Part shown: in pieces, positions 47,998 through 57,143 of the stretch
Numbering within the stretch: the stretch's first letter is position 1
Layout: each line of letters begins with the position of its first letter
Assembly: GCA_900770925.1 (NCBI GenBank)
Contig: CAAGLY010000012.1
Span: forward strand, 1 to 57,791
Direction of reading: 5' to 3'
Length of the DNA stretch: 57,791 nucleotides
DNA from: Bacilli bacterium
GTDB taxonomy: Bacteria; Bacillota_I; Bacilli_A; RFN20; CAG-288
Translations under genes and position numbers: made by a program
Notes under the pieces: generated by a model
What the model was told of the DNA's origin: nothing
The model's database searches: none
Seen by the model: only the letters and a program-made list of their open reading frames with translations

Positions 47998-49281
47998 ATG
48001 GAGACTTTAGCAATTCAGGGCAGGCAGTGGGGAGACGAAGGCAAAGGCAAGATTACCGATTATTTTGCATCGAAAGCTGATGTTGTTGTCCGTTCACAGG
48101 GCGGTAACAATGCCGGACATACGATTCAGCATAACGGAAAACGTTTTGCCCTCCGTCTACTTCCTAGCGGTATCCTTAATCCATCTGTCGTTAATGTCCT
48201 TGCTGATGGCGTGGTCATCGATTTATCCTGTTTAGCAAAGGAAATTGAGAACCTTGTCGAGAGCGGGCATAAGGATTTCCAATTAATAATCTCCAAACGC
48301 GCAACTCTTCTTCTTCCTTATCATGTCGAGCTAGATAAAGCACGTGAAGAGGCTTTAGGAAAAAACAAGATCGGTACGACTAAAAACGGAATCGGTCCCT
48401 GTTATGAGGATAAGGCTGCCCGTCTTTCCATTCGTGCCGGAGATCTTGCTTTTCCGGAATTTCTCAAAGAACGTCTTGAATCGATTCTACCGCTGAAGAA
48501 TCTGGAACTGAAGGCCTATGGTGCAAAGACCTACACGGTTGAAGAAATCAGGGAGTATTTAGACAAATATACATCCTTAGTTCTTCCCCGTCTTGCCGAT
48601 ACTTCTAACTTCCTCCAGAAGGCAAGGAAAGATGATAAAAAGATTCTGTTCGAAGGCGCTCAGGGCTCTAGGCTCTGCCTGACCTACGGAACTTTCCCGT
48701 TTGTCACTTCTTCTTCTCCTCTTGCCAATGCTATTCCTTCTAACGCAGGACTTCCTGCCGATTCCGTCAAGAAAATCTGCGGTATTGTAAAGGCCTATAC
48801 TACCCGTGTCGGTGCAGGTCCCTTCCCGTCTGAAATCCAGGATTCAGAAGAGGCTCAGACTATCCGGGATAAAGGCCATGAATATGGCACTGTCACCGGA
48901 CGTCCGCGCCGTATCGGATGGCTTGATGCCGCTCAGCTTAAATATGTCGTCTCTTTAACTGGGGTCAAGCATGCTGCCTTAAGGCTCACGGATGTTCTTT
49001 CTGCCGTAAAGACCATTAAGATCTGCACAAAGTATCAAATCAACGGACAGGATATTGACTATAGGCCATCCTCACTTCCTGAATTATATGAAGTGACTCC
49101 GATTTATGAAGAGCTTCCGTCCTGGAGTGAAGATATCTCTTCCGTCAAAAAGTTCGATGATCTTCCGGAGAACTGCAAGAACTATATTCATCGCATTGAA
49201 ACCCTTACCGGTATATCCTTAGACCTTATCTCTGTCGGACCGGATAAGGAACAGACCATTATCCGCAAGGAAATCTTCTAA
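47998..49281 (+). CDS. purA: Adenylosuccinate synthetase
   Basis: GTP-dependent first step from IMP to AMP. The 427-aa protein begins at ATG 47998 (METLAIQGRQWGDEGKGK, the family's IMP/GTP loop) after AGGAG. Motifs: GGNNAGHT, SKRATLLLPYH, TTKNGIGPCYEDKAAR, FEGAQGSRLCLTYGTFPFVTSS and TVTGRPRRIGWLD. An in-frame upstream ATG at 47935 would include the promoter. It is joined to purB by TAATG (1-bp overlap), so the two enzymes of the AMP branch are made together. Confidence 0.97.
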   Translation: METLAIQGRQWGDEGKGKITDYFASKADVVVRSQGGNNAGHTIQHNGKRFALRLLPSGILNPSVVNVLADGVVIDLSCLAKEIENLVESGHKDFQLIISKRATLLLPYHVELDKAREEALGKNKIGTTKNGIGPCYEDKAARLSIRAGDLAFPEFLKERLESILPLKNLELKAYGAKTYTVEEIREYLDKYTSLVLPRLADTSNFLQKARKDDKKILFEGAQGSRLCLTYGTFPFVTSSSPLANAIPSNAGLPADSVKKICGIVKAYTTRVGAGPFPSEIQDSEEAQTIRDKGHEYGTVTGRPRRIGWLDAAQLKYVVSLTGVKHAALRLTDVLSAVKTIKICTKYQINGQDIDYRPSSLPELYEVTPIYEELPSWSEDISSVKKFDDLPENCKNYIHRIETLTGISLDLISVGPDKEQTIIRKEIF

Positions 49282-50579
49282 TGATTGACCGTTATCTGAC
49301 AAAGAAAAGGAAAGACCTTTTTTCTGACCAGTCCCGCTTTCAGGAATACCTGAACGTGGAAATTGCCTCATTAAGAGGCTGGCAGGAAATCGGTGTTGTT
49401 CCGAAAGAAGATGTCGATTTAATCGAGAGAAACGCAAAAGTAGATGTAAACCGAATCAGCGAGATAGAGGCAGTGACAAAACATGATGTCATTGCCTTTA
49501 CCCGTCAGATTTCCGAGACTTTAGGCGCAGAGAAGCGCTGGGTTCATTATGGACTGACTTCGACGGATGTTGTAGACACTTCTCTTTCCTGTCTCTATAA
49601 GAAAGCTGATGCGATTATTCATGATGACCTCAATCTCTTACTGGCCTCTGTTAAAGAAAAGGCTTTAGAATACAAAAGGACTCCCTGCATTGGACGTACC
49701 CATGGCAGGCATGCCGAGGTTACCTCATTCGGGCTAAAATGGGCGAACTACTATGATGAACTTGTCCGCGGAATCAAGTCATTCGAGGAAAATTCAAAGA
49801 GGGTGGAAGTCTGCAAGTTATCCGGCGCTTTAGGTAACTGGGCAGATATCGATCCTCGTGTTCAGGAAATTGCAGCTGAACATCTCGGTCTCATTTCTGC
49901 CCCGATTGCAACCCAGGTTCTCTCCCGTGACCGCCACGAGCACTATGCGGCAAGCATGGCAGTTCTCGCTTCAACAGAAGAAAAAATTGCAACCGAAATC
50001 CGTAATCTGTCCCGTACTGAAATCCAGGAAGTAGAAGAGGGATTCTCTAAGGGGCAGAAGGGATCATCCGCAAGGCCTCAGAAACGAAATCCGATTTCCA
50101 GTGAAAACATCACTGGATGCGCTAGAATGAGGAGAGGATATCTTCTCCCGATTCTTGAGGATAATGCACTTTATCACGAACGTGACATTTCTCATTCCTC
50201 TGTTGAACGTGTTGCCTTAATCGATAGGATCGAACTTTTCGATTACAGGACACAGCGTTTAACAAGAATCATTAATAATCTGGTGGTATTCCCCAAGAAC
50301 AGGATGAAGAACATTTCTCTCACCCATGGCGCTATCTATTCATCCCGCGTTTTATCGCTTCTGATCTCCAAAGGATGGTCCCGAGAAAAAGCATATGATA
50401 TCATTCAGCCTCTTGCGATGAAAGCTCTGCAGGAAGCTGTCGAATTCCAGACACTAATCAAGGAGGAGTCTTCTATCCGTTCCATTGCAACGGAGGAAGA
50501 AATCGGTTCCTGCTTCGATAATCATTATTATCTTCGGAACAGGGACTATATTTACGACCGATTAAAGCTTTTGAAATAA
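49281..50579 (+). CDS. purB: Adenylosuccinate lyase
   Basis: Cleaves adenylosuccinate (and SAICAR), releasing fumarate. 432 aa, with TSTDVVDTS, GRTHGRHAEVTSFG (catalytic His region) and the mobile signature loop. That loop reads KGSSARPQKRNPISSEN, where GSSxMPxKxNP is canonical, so Met is Arg and the following His is Gln, while the catalytic Ser, the Lys and NP are kept. Activity is expected but the loop is worth noting. Coupled to purA by TAATG. The cysteine-synthase-like gene follows 26 bp downstream. Confidence 0.95.
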   Translation: MIDRYLTKKRKDLFSDQSRFQEYLNVEIASLRGWQEIGVVPKEDVDLIERNAKVDVNRISEIEAVTKHDVIAFTRQISETLGAEKRWVHYGLTSTDVVDTSLSCLYKKADAIIHDDLNLLLASVKEKALEYKRTPCIGRTHGRHAEVTSFGLKWANYYDELVRGIKSFEENSKRVEVCKLSGALGNWADIDPRVQEIAAEHLGLISAPIATQVLSRDRHEHYAASMAVLASTEEKIATEIRNLSRTEIQEVEEGFSKGQKGSSARPQKRNPISSENITGCARMRRGYLLPILEDNALYHERDISHSSVERVALIDRIELFDYRTQRLTRIINNLVVFPKNRMKNISLTHGAIYSSRVLSLLISKGWSREKAYDIIQPLAMKALQEAVEFQTLIKEESSIRSIATEEEIGSCFDNHYYLRNRDYIYDRLKLLK

Positions 50580-50605
50580 TAATTCATCAAGCGGAGATAA
50601 ATATT

Positions 50606-51439
50606 ATGGGATCAGCTGTTCTTTTATTAAAGAACACGTTTTTTTGCGTGTTAAATCGTTTTACGCCTACTGCCTATCCTTTTGTACGTTACGCCTTTAA
50701 AGCAGAATTCAACAATCCGTCTTCCTCAATTCAGGATCGCGTTGCCTTTTCTGCTTTAGAAGAAGGTTTCCGTTCTCAGATTTTACGCAAAGATGATACG
50801 ATTGTCTGCAAGGGACTGAGCAAGAAGAATCTTTCTTTCCTTCAGTTATCCTCACTCTTTGGATTACGTACTCTCCAGATTCTTCCCGAAAACTGTCCGT
50901 CTTCCTATAAGAGCTGGATTGAATACTGTGGCGGCGAAATCAAGTTTATTCCTTCTTCCGCAACTGAGGTCGACTATATTGACAGGGTTAATCGTCTCTG
51001 TAAGGAAAACGCAAGTTTCCATTCAGCAGACACTCTGCCTGCTGACCAGAATCTTTTCGAGGAAATGATTGATGAGGATAAGGATAACAGAATCCATCCA
51101 CATTTGATTGTTGCCCCGATTAATAGGGATGACGCTATTCCAGGGAGGAAGGCATTTTGTGAAAAGCATCCTGATACGAAAGTGGTCGGCGTACTGCTTG
51201 AAGGTCAGGAATCTTATTTACAGGACACTTCGTTCCTAGAGGCGGTTGTCAAGGTGGACAAAGATTCCGCTCTTAAGAGGGCAAAACAGTTCCTTTCTGA
51301 GGAAGGAATAAGTGTCGGAATTATCTCTGGTGCTATCTTAGCCGCAACAGTCACCCTTATCGGAGAGCAGGACTTTGGTCCTTCTGACACAGAGATGATT
51401 TTCACCGATAAAGCCTTCAATTCTAAATTCCGTCTCTGA
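50606..51439 (+). CDS. Cysteine-synthase-fold protein lacking the PLP lysine
   Basis: The opening FKAEFNNPSSSIQDRVAFSAL aligns with the NPSSSIKDR block of fold-type II PLP enzymes (CysK/CBS family), but the Schiff-base lysine is Gln43. The phosphate/substrate loop TSGNTG reads CKGLSKKNL, also lost. Later parts retain the pattern (LQILPENCPSSYKSWIEYCGGEIKFIP resembles the MPxxxSxERxxxxxxYGA region). The 277-aa length is shorter than CysK. I infer a catalytically dead paralogue with a binding or regulatory role, since the frame is intact. A GGAG site precedes the start. It is downstream of purB and shares a terminator at 51444. Confidence 0.78.
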   Translation: MGSAVLLLKNTFFCVLNRFTPTAYPFVRYAFKAEFNNPSSSIQDRVAFSALEEGFRSQILRKDDTIVCKGLSKKNLSFLQLSSLFGLRTLQILPENCPSSYKSWIEYCGGEIKFIPSSATEVDYIDRVNRLCKENASFHSADTLPADQNLFEEMIDEDKDNRIHPHLIVAPINRDDAIPGRKAFCEKHPDTKVVGVLLEGQESYLQDTSFLEAVVKVDKDSALKRAKQFLSEEGISVGIISGAILAATVTLIGEQDFGPSDTEMIFTDKAFNSKFRL

Positions 51440-51443
51440 TCTC

Positions 51444-51494
51444 AACAAAAAACTGCCTGGGGCCGAAAAATCGGTTCTAGGCAGTTTCTTTTTG
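51444..51494. terminator. Bidirectional terminator (CysK-like gene / lemA)
   Basis: AAACTGCCT/AGGCAGTTT (51450-51458 with 51479-51487) with an inner CCGA/TCGG hairpin. Exits are TTTCTTTTT on plus and TTTTTTG on minus. Confidence 0.85.
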
Positions 51495-51505
51495 TCCGTT
51501 AAATA

Positions 51506-52168
51506 TTAGAAGAAGGTTCCGCGGGCAGCTTCTTTGATTTCCTTGCTGGCCGTGAAGGGGATACGGGTAGTATAGCCACGACGGGAAGCAACATACTTCT
51601 TGACCGGCCACTGCCTGATAGCTCCGTTCCATTCATAGACGGAATCATTGTACAGCTCACGGGCTGCAGTGATTTCCTTCTGAAGGTAGCTGTTCTGCTG
51701 TAAGCAATCAGCAATCTCGTTGTGAGCCTTTAAGTCCGGATAAGCTTCAAATGCAACGTTGATCTTGTTTCCAAGAGTGTCAAGCTTGGCAGAGACATCG
51801 TTACGTTCAGCATCGCTTGCCGTAGCACCGCCACGGAACTTTGCAACATCGGTGAAAGTCTTCTCATCAAGTTCAATGGCCTTATCGAGAAGCTTAGCCG
51901 CATTTTTCAGAATCTGGACACGCTGTTCCAGGTAGTTGTCGATAGTAGAAGCATTAGCCTGAATTTTCTGCTGTAATTTCTGTAAGTAGTTCTGAGCCGA
52001 AACCATCCTGCAGAGGAAGACAATACCAGGGATAATACCTAATAAGAACAGGAGGACGATAAAGACAATCGTTCCTGCTCCCGTCTTTGCCGGAATCTGC
52101 TTCTGAATAACATTGACGTCACGTCCTTCTTCACTGATCGGGCCAGTAACTTCATCTAATTCATTCAT
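51506..52168 (-). CDS. lemA: LemA family protein
   Basis: 220 aa with one N-terminal membrane segment (about 31-53, TIVFIVLLFLLGIIPGIVFL) and a long helical domain with LemA features: LEQRVQILKNAAKLL, FEAYPDLKAHNEI, ITAARELYNDSVYEWNGAIRQWP. The family is a topology-fixed membrane protein of unknown function. It overlaps the 3' end of the DUF3137 gene by 8 bp, a widespread partnership. The last gene of SDR-DUF3137-lemA. Confidence 0.92.
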   Translation of the reverse strand: MNELDEVTGPISEEGRDVNVIQKQIPAKTGAGTIVFIVLLFLLGIIPGIVFLCRMVSAQNYLQKLQQKIQANASTIDNYLEQRVQILKNAAKLLDKAIELDEKTFTDVAKFRGGATASDAERNDVSAKLDTLGNKINVAFEAYPDLKAHNEIADCLQQNSYLQKEITAARELYNDSVYEWNGAIRQWPVKKYVASRRGYTTRIPFTASKEIKEAARGTFF

Positions 52169-54011
52169 TGGATTTTTCTCCTTTCATCTGAAGAATGTCG
52201 GAAAGTCTCTGCAAAACATTATCCAGGCCTTGATTATTGCTTTTAACGCCGAAGATAATTTCATCATTATTATAAATAAGAGTTCCGGGAGTGTCAATTG
52301 AGCTTATCCTCTCGCGGATTCCCTTCTTATTCAGACGGTCAGACAGAACACTGTTCATGCTTGCAGTCTTCCTGATTGCATAACAGGTCTTGCGGGTAAC
52401 TTTGGTATAGGTGAAATAGTTGACAGGAACATTATAGACATCACCGTCGCTAGCGATTTTCGGAACTAGGATAGTCTGTGGGTTAGCATGATAGGAAATA
52501 GCCTGAATCTCAATAATGTCGAAGTCGGCGACAGAACGAAGATACTTAGACTTCAGGATCCTGTCTGTAGATGCACCTTCCGGACGGAGGAAGGAAGGCG
52601 GAACCCGGTTAGCCATTGCCTCGTGATCATAGGGGGAAACGGCGAATCCGTATTCACGGCCGTAGATATACTCAAAAGGCTTCAGTTGCTGATAAAGCGG
52701 AATGCAGAGAAGCGGGGCGAGCTGGAAGTAGAAGGATTTAAAGTAGCCTTGCCTAGTCGAAACGAATTGATCACGCCTGACATTGAAGTCGAAGATATAT
52801 TGTCCTCCGCAATCAAAGTCAACGGAATATTGTAAGGAATGATCAGTAAGAATAAAGTTAAGCATCTTCTGTTTATAAAAGCAGAAGTCATCCCCATATG
52901 GAGAGGTTTTAATCAAATCGAGCCTGTTCCTCTGGGCTAAAGGAGTAAAGAGGAGTCGGAACTGGACTTCGTTATTGCGGTCAGTGGCAAAGAAGAGGGA
53001 ATCAAACTCATCATTGCTCATTTTCTGGAAGTTCGTATTGGGATCATCGTCCATCCTCTGCTTTTCGGATTCTTTATCCAATGCTTTATTGTTGCGCTTG
53101 ATGATTTTCTTAAGATTGGATAAGTCGCCATTTTTTAACACAGGGGTACGGCTGAAGGTCAGATCAGGCGAAGCCTCATTGCCAAAAACAAGGGTCTGGG
53201 CTAAGTCATAGAACGGAGCCGGTTCGGAGTGATAGGCAACTAAGACTTCCGGAGTGGTGGTATAGTGGCTATGCCCCTTAGAATCCGTATAGCGGCGGCG
53301 GACCATGACTGTCCGCTGGCCAGAATAGGTTTTCCTTTCGTCATGATGGTACTTTTCACGGAGAAATAGGAATGGATTTCCGTTTATCCTTCCAGACTTA
53401 GAGAAGAGGACTGTAGCCTCTTGGTCTTTTTCGCACCTGGGGAAGCCGAACTTCTTTACCCTATAGGCATAGCGGTTGATATCGAAATTGAAATCGATTG
53501 TAATAATCGGCAGGACTTTCCTGATGAGTTCATCGGCCCTGTTTGGATAGATCCTGTTCCAAAGCGGGGCCATCTGTGTACTTGCTTCGGCCTGAAAGCG
53601 ATTGGCCTCTTCCGAATACTGCTGAAGAAGTGTGTCGTTGTTTTTTTGCTTGGAACAGTAGACAACAAGAAAAGCAATGAATCCGCAGAAAGAAAGGAAG
53701 GCAAAAACAAAGAGGATAATGCGTGTTCCCCCTTTTGAAACAAGAGCAAAGAGGAGGAAAGGGAAAAGGAGGAAAAAGCAGACAATGACTCCAATCAGTG
53801 CCCTGACACGGCGCCGGCTTTTCCTCTTCGTATACTGATCCAGGGCTTTTTTGGCTTCGTAGTATTTGTCGCAGGTAGCTTTGTTCTGAGCAATATCGAC
53901 TTTGCTTTCTTTTGCGATTTTTTCAAAAAGCTCTGTGGCATAAGAAGTAAACTGCTGAGAATACTGGGGGAATTCCTTTACCGGGGATTCAATAATCTTT
54001 TTATTATCCAT
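52161..54011 (-). CDS. DUF3137 family membrane protein
   Basis: 616 aa, two close membrane helices at about 67-115 after a coiled-coil N-terminus (residues 35-60), then a large soluble domain. The pairing and 8-bp overlap with lemA, plus the MAPLWNRIYPN and SGQRTVMVRRRYTDSKGHSHY segments, agree with DUF3137 proteins, whose function is unknown. This version is longer than typical and has an extra region near 310-345 (DKESEKQRMDDD). GGAG precedes ATG 54011. The gap to the SDR gene is 5 bp. Confidence 0.85.
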   Translation of the reverse strand: MDNKKIIESPVKEFPQYSQQFTSYATELFEKIAKESKVDIAQNKATCDKYYEAKKALDQYTKRKSRRRVRALIGVIVCFFLLFPFLLFALVSKGGTRIILFVFAFLSFCGFIAFLVVYCSKQKNNDTLLQQYSEEANRFQAEASTQMAPLWNRIYPNRADELIRKVLPIITIDFNFDINRYAYRVKKFGFPRCEKDQEATVLFSKSGRINGNPFLFLREKYHHDERKTYSGQRTVMVRRRYTDSKGHSHYTTTPEVLVAYHSEPAPFYDLAQTLVFGNEASPDLTFSRTPVLKNGDLSNLKKIIKRNNKALDKESEKQRMDDDPNTNFQKMSNDEFDSLFFATDRNNEVQFRLLFTPLAQRNRLDLIKTSPYGDDFCFYKQKMLNFILTDHSLQYSVDFDCGGQYIFDFNVRRDQFVSTRQGYFKSFYFQLAPLLCIPLYQQLKPFEYIYGREYGFAVSPYDHEAMANRVPPSFLRPEGASTDRILKSKYLRSVADFDIIEIQAISYHANPQTILVPKIASDGDVYNVPVNYFTYTKVTRKTCYAIRKTASMNSVLSDRLNKKGIRERISSIDTPGTLIYNNDEIIFGVKSNNQGLDNVLQRLSDILQMKGEKSNE

Positions 54012-54016
54012 TTTTT

Positions 54017-54823
54017 CTATTTCTCCGCATAGACTTTATAAAGCAGATAGTTACGGCTACGTTTTGGAAGAATGTGATAAAGCCCGGATAAGAACCTGTC
54101 TTTTCTTCCGACAGAAACGACATACGGGGGATTCTTTTTATTGGAGGCTTTGAAGGCGGCCTTAGCAATCTTGATAGCAGCTACTCCGTTAGTCTCATCC
54201 TTTTCAACCTGATTAAGGCACTTCAGGAAGGCATTGTAATAAGGAGACTCATTATCCATTGATTCCTTAATCCGGTTTTCCGTGAATCCTGTTTTCGCAT
54301 CACCCGGCCGGATATGGGTAATGGAGATATGATATGGTCTCACTTCCGGACGGAGAGAATCAAACAGGCTTTCCCTCGCTGCTTTACCGGCTGAATAGAA
54401 AGCCTGGAAAGGTAACGGAACAACAGCAGCAATAGAGGAGACGTTGATGATTTTTCCTCCGCCGCTTAAGCGCCTATAAGGGAGGACAGCTTTTGCCCTG
54501 TAGAAATAACCCCTGAAGTTGACTTCAACCAGTTTCCTTGCACGGCTTGGTTCCGTTTCCTCAACCGGGCCGAAGATTCCGAAGCCGGCATCATTAATCA
54601 GTATATCGATATGACCGAACTTTTCAATCACGTTCCGAACGGCTTTCTGGCAGTCATCGAACTGAGAGACATCTCCGAACTGATGATATACCAAGGGCAG
54701 GGATTTTTCCTGATTAGAGAATCCGCAAACATGGTCGCCATTAGCCAAGAAAAGCTTTGCCCTTTCAAGACCAAAGCCGGAACTATCGCCAGTGATAAGA
54801 ACAACGCGTCCTGTTTGTTTCAT
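54017..54823 (-). CDS. Short-chain dehydrogenase/reductase
   Basis: Classical SDR, 268 aa: the cofactor loop TGDSSGFG (about 12-19), DVSQFDD, NDAGFG (NNAG with one change) and the catalytic Ser and YSAGK (Tyr-x-x-x-Lys). It is followed by SRxxP-like C-terminal features. NAD(P)-dependent oxidoreductase with unknown substrate. First gene of a minus-strand operon with DUF3137 and lemA. AAGGAG precedes the ATG, and TATAAT lies at 54847-54852. The Pho-box-like repeats at 54900 are between it and pstS. Confidence 0.92.
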   Translation of the reverse strand: MKQTGRVVLITGDSSGFGLERAKLFLANGDHVCGFSNQEKSLPLVYHQFGDVSQFDDCQKAVRNVIEKFGHIDILINDAGFGIFGPVEETEPSRARKLVEVNFRGYFYRAKAVLPYRRLSGGGKIINVSSIAAVVPLPFQAFYSAGKAARESLFDSLRPEVRPYHISITHIRPGDAKTGFTENRIKESMDNESPYYNAFLKCLNQVEKDETNGVAAIKIAKAAFKASNKKNPPYVVSVGRKDRFLSGLYHILPKRSRNYLLYKVYAEK

Positions 54824-54846
54824 TATTTCTCCTTAATCCATCTTTA

Positions 54847-54852
54847 ATTATA
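54847..54852 (-). promoter_or_regulatory. -10 box of the SDR-DUF3137-lemA operon
   Basis: A consensus TATAAT (minus strand) 24 bp before the SDR start. No convincing -35 is seen. Confidence 0.45.
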
Positions 54853-54899
54853 TAACATCCGGTCTTTTTCCTTCCGTTCTTACCGAAGAGAAATCATTT

Positions 54900-54926
54900 T
54901 TTACTATCTCTTTACAATCTTTTACA
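54900..54926 (+). promoter_or_regulatory. Pho box-like triple direct repeat
   Basis: TTTACT (54900-54905), TTTACA (54911-54916) and TTTACA (54921-54926), with 11- and 10-bp periods. This matches the B. subtilis-type PhoP box (TTHAYA units spaced 4-6 nt). It lies 72-98 bp upstream of the pstS ATG, and a TAAAAT at 54960-54965 may be the -10. Confidence 0.7.
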
Positions 54927-54997
54927 GCTTTGCGGTAGCGAGTGGAACTTTCAGAAAACTAAAATCAAGCCGACAAAGAAAAGAGGTCACAAGAAAA

Positions 54998-56020
54998 ATG
55001 ACAAAAAAGAGAAATGCGATTGTTGGGATGAGGGCTAGGTTAGCCTTTGGTTTAAGGGGATGCAATAAGACAGGAACATCAGTAAAGGAAAGCGAGGGAA
55101 AGAAAGATCAGCCGAGTGAGACAAAAGCCACCACCGTTCCGGACTTTGATGTTAATCAGAACATCGTGGCTTACACCCGTGATACGAATTCCGGAACACG
55201 TGAAGGTTTCAGGGAAAAGATTGGACTTAAAGATGCTAGCAAGGATGACAGCGTCTTAAAGACCTCTGTCCAGCAGGTTGCCTCTAATGGTGATAGGGTC
55301 ACTAGTTTAAGCAAAAATAAATATGGTCTTGGCTATTTCTCCTTCGATACGAAAACGGAAGCGGAAAGCAAAGGAATAAAGCTTCTTAGCTATGATGGGA
55401 CTGTTCCGACTCAGTCTTCCATTCTCTCTGGCGAATATAAGCTTGCCCGTAACTTCAATTATTGCTTTGCGGAAGAAACCGATGCAGCCAAGAAGAGGAT
55501 TGTCAAAGGTTTCATTACCTATATGACTAAGTCTCAGGAGGGTTTGGCTATTGTTAAGCAGAATGGTGGTATTGTTGATTTAAAGGCAACCACCCCGACC
55601 TGGGCCTCTCTTGTTGCTGCTGATCCGGAATTAAAGGATATCAGCAAAGATCATTCGAATATCACTATTCATTTCGGCGGTTCGACTTCTGTCGAAAAAA
55701 TTGCCCGTGCATTATCTGCTCAGTTCAAGACTCTTGCTGGAAACTTTGTTGCTGACCACAACCATACAGATTCGGGTGATGCTTTTAAGAAGACTCAGGG
55801 AACTGATAAAGGATCTTTAGATATCGCCTTTGCTTCCCGTGAATTCGATACTGCCGGAAGCAAAACGCTTGTTGAAGGAACTTTCGGAAGAATCTGTGTA
55901 GACGGAATTGTTGTCGGTGTCTTTGCAAAGAGCCCGGTCACGAATATCACTGGTGATCAGTTAAAAGGCATTTACAACAAAGAAGAAACTATAAACAAGT
56001 GGTGGGATCTGAACAAATAG
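54998..56020 (+). CDS. pstS: PstS-like phosphate-binding protein, probably impaired
   Basis: 340 aa. The N-terminus (MTKKRNAIVGMRARLAFGLRGC) looks like a lipoprotein signal in which the hydrophobic core is broken by arginines and the lipobox is LRGC, so export may fail. The order of modules is unusual: a domain with TRDTNSGTREGF (normally the second half of PstS) comes first, then ITIHFGGSTSVEKIARALS...DIAFASREF (normally the first half). So a deletion in a tandem protein, or a permutation, is likely. It ends WWDLNK-TAG. A plausible continuation (WNPPIKAGTDESG) follows the TAG in frame. Controlled by the Pho box upstream. Confidence 0.7.
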   Translation: MTKKRNAIVGMRARLAFGLRGCNKTGTSVKESEGKKDQPSETKATTVPDFDVNQNIVAYTRDTNSGTREGFREKIGLKDASKDDSVLKTSVQQVASNGDRVTSLSKNKYGLGYFSFDTKTEAESKGIKLLSYDGTVPTQSSILSGEYKLARNFNYCFAEETDAAKKRIVKGFITYMTKSQEGLAIVKQNGGIVDLKATTPTWASLVAADPELKDISKDHSNITIHFGGSTSVEKIARALSAQFKTLAGNFVADHNHTDSGDAFKKTQGTDKGSLDIAFASREFDTAGSKTLVEGTFGRICVDGIVVGVFAKSPVTNITGDQLKGIYNKEETINKWWDLNK

Positions 56021-56028
56021 ACAATCGA

Positions 56029-57091
56029 TTGGAATCCGCCTATCAAAGCAGGAACCGACGAATCAGGAAATCAGCAAATAATAAGGTCGTCCTTGACAGA
56101 ATTGTCAAAGACGGCTTTCTTTTTCTTACTTTGATCTGCGCCTCTGTCGTTATTGTCGTCACGATATTCATTCTTTTTAAGGGCCTGAGGCCGTTTAGGA
56201 AGACGTATCAGGAAAATGGGCACACAGGGAAAGCATCCCTTTCCTATTTTCTTTCTGGATTAAGATTCAATAACGGATATGATGAAAGCAAGCATCAGTT
56301 TCTTTTTGGTGTTTTTCCTTGTCCTTAACACAGTATATCTAAATATCCTTGTTGCAATTATTGCAATTCCAAGGTCTGTCTTAACTGCACTTTTCATCGC
56401 TCGGATTGCTCCAAAGTGGTTAGCAATCATCAGGCAGAATGTCATTGGCCTTTTAGCCGCTATCCCATCAGTTATCTATGGTATCTTCGGTCTTGGAGTC
56501 ATTGTCCCTCTGATTAAAAGCATGGTCAACGGAACTTCTTGGGGTGTAGCAAGGACCGGCATTTCAATGCTTGCCGGTGCTTTAGTCCTTTCTATAAGGA
56601 TACTGCCGACTATTCTTTCTGTGTCAGTAAATGCAATTAAGACTGTTGATAAAAATCAAATTACCGGTTCTCTGGCATTAGGTGCTAGTCCTACGCAGAC
56701 CAACTTTAAAATTGTCTTGAAAAATGCATAGTCTGGTATTTTTGCAGGTGTCATTTTAGGATTAGCCAGAAGTCTTGGTGAAGCAACCGCAATCAGTATG
56801 GTCTGCGGTTCACCTAGGTATGGACTTACGTTAAACCCTCTGAATACAACAATTACTCTTTCCAGTCAGAGGCTTCTTTCCTTCGGAGAAGCTGTCCCTG
56901 GAAGCAGGAACTACGATATCCGTTTCTCCACAGGTATTAGGCTTAGGATTCTGATTATTATCACAAACCTGGTTCTTAACGATGTTAAGAATCATGTCTC
57001 TTCTATCAATCAGCACCCGTTGCTTATTCAGAAGCCTTATTATTTCATCAAGCGAAAGATCAGGGAGAAGAAAAATGGCCAAGGAAGCTAG
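56029..57091 (+). pseudogene. pstC: Decayed phosphate ABC permease (pstC)
   Basis: An N-terminal part with the first membrane helix (VLDRIVKDGFLFLTLICASVVIVV) and FKGLRPF is in one frame. After a single-base-type frameshift near 56310-56320 (a T-run) the frame continues LVLNTVYLNILVAIIAIP, SVLTALFIARIAPKW and AAIPSVIYGIFGLGV, typical PstC. An in-frame TAG at 56729-56731 interrupts KNA-stop-SGIFAGVILGLARSLGEATAI. The last helix runs to 57091. One frameshift plus one nonsense codon rule out function. There is no convincing start codon; TTG 56029 is a guess. Confidence 0.85.
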
Positions 57092-57143
57092 TCAGAAGCC
57101 GCCCAGGAAAAAAGCAAAGCCAGTAGGATACTTCTTGATTTGA
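57075..57143 (+). pseudogene. Start-only remnant of a pstA-like gene, cut by deletion
   Basis: ATG 57075 overlaps the pstC end. It encodes MAKEASQKPPRKKAKPVG, a basic permease-type N-terminus, and then runs into a different gene (response regulator) out of frame and stops at TGA 57143. I infer a deletion that removed the rest of pstA, pstB and phoU. Confidence 0.55.
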
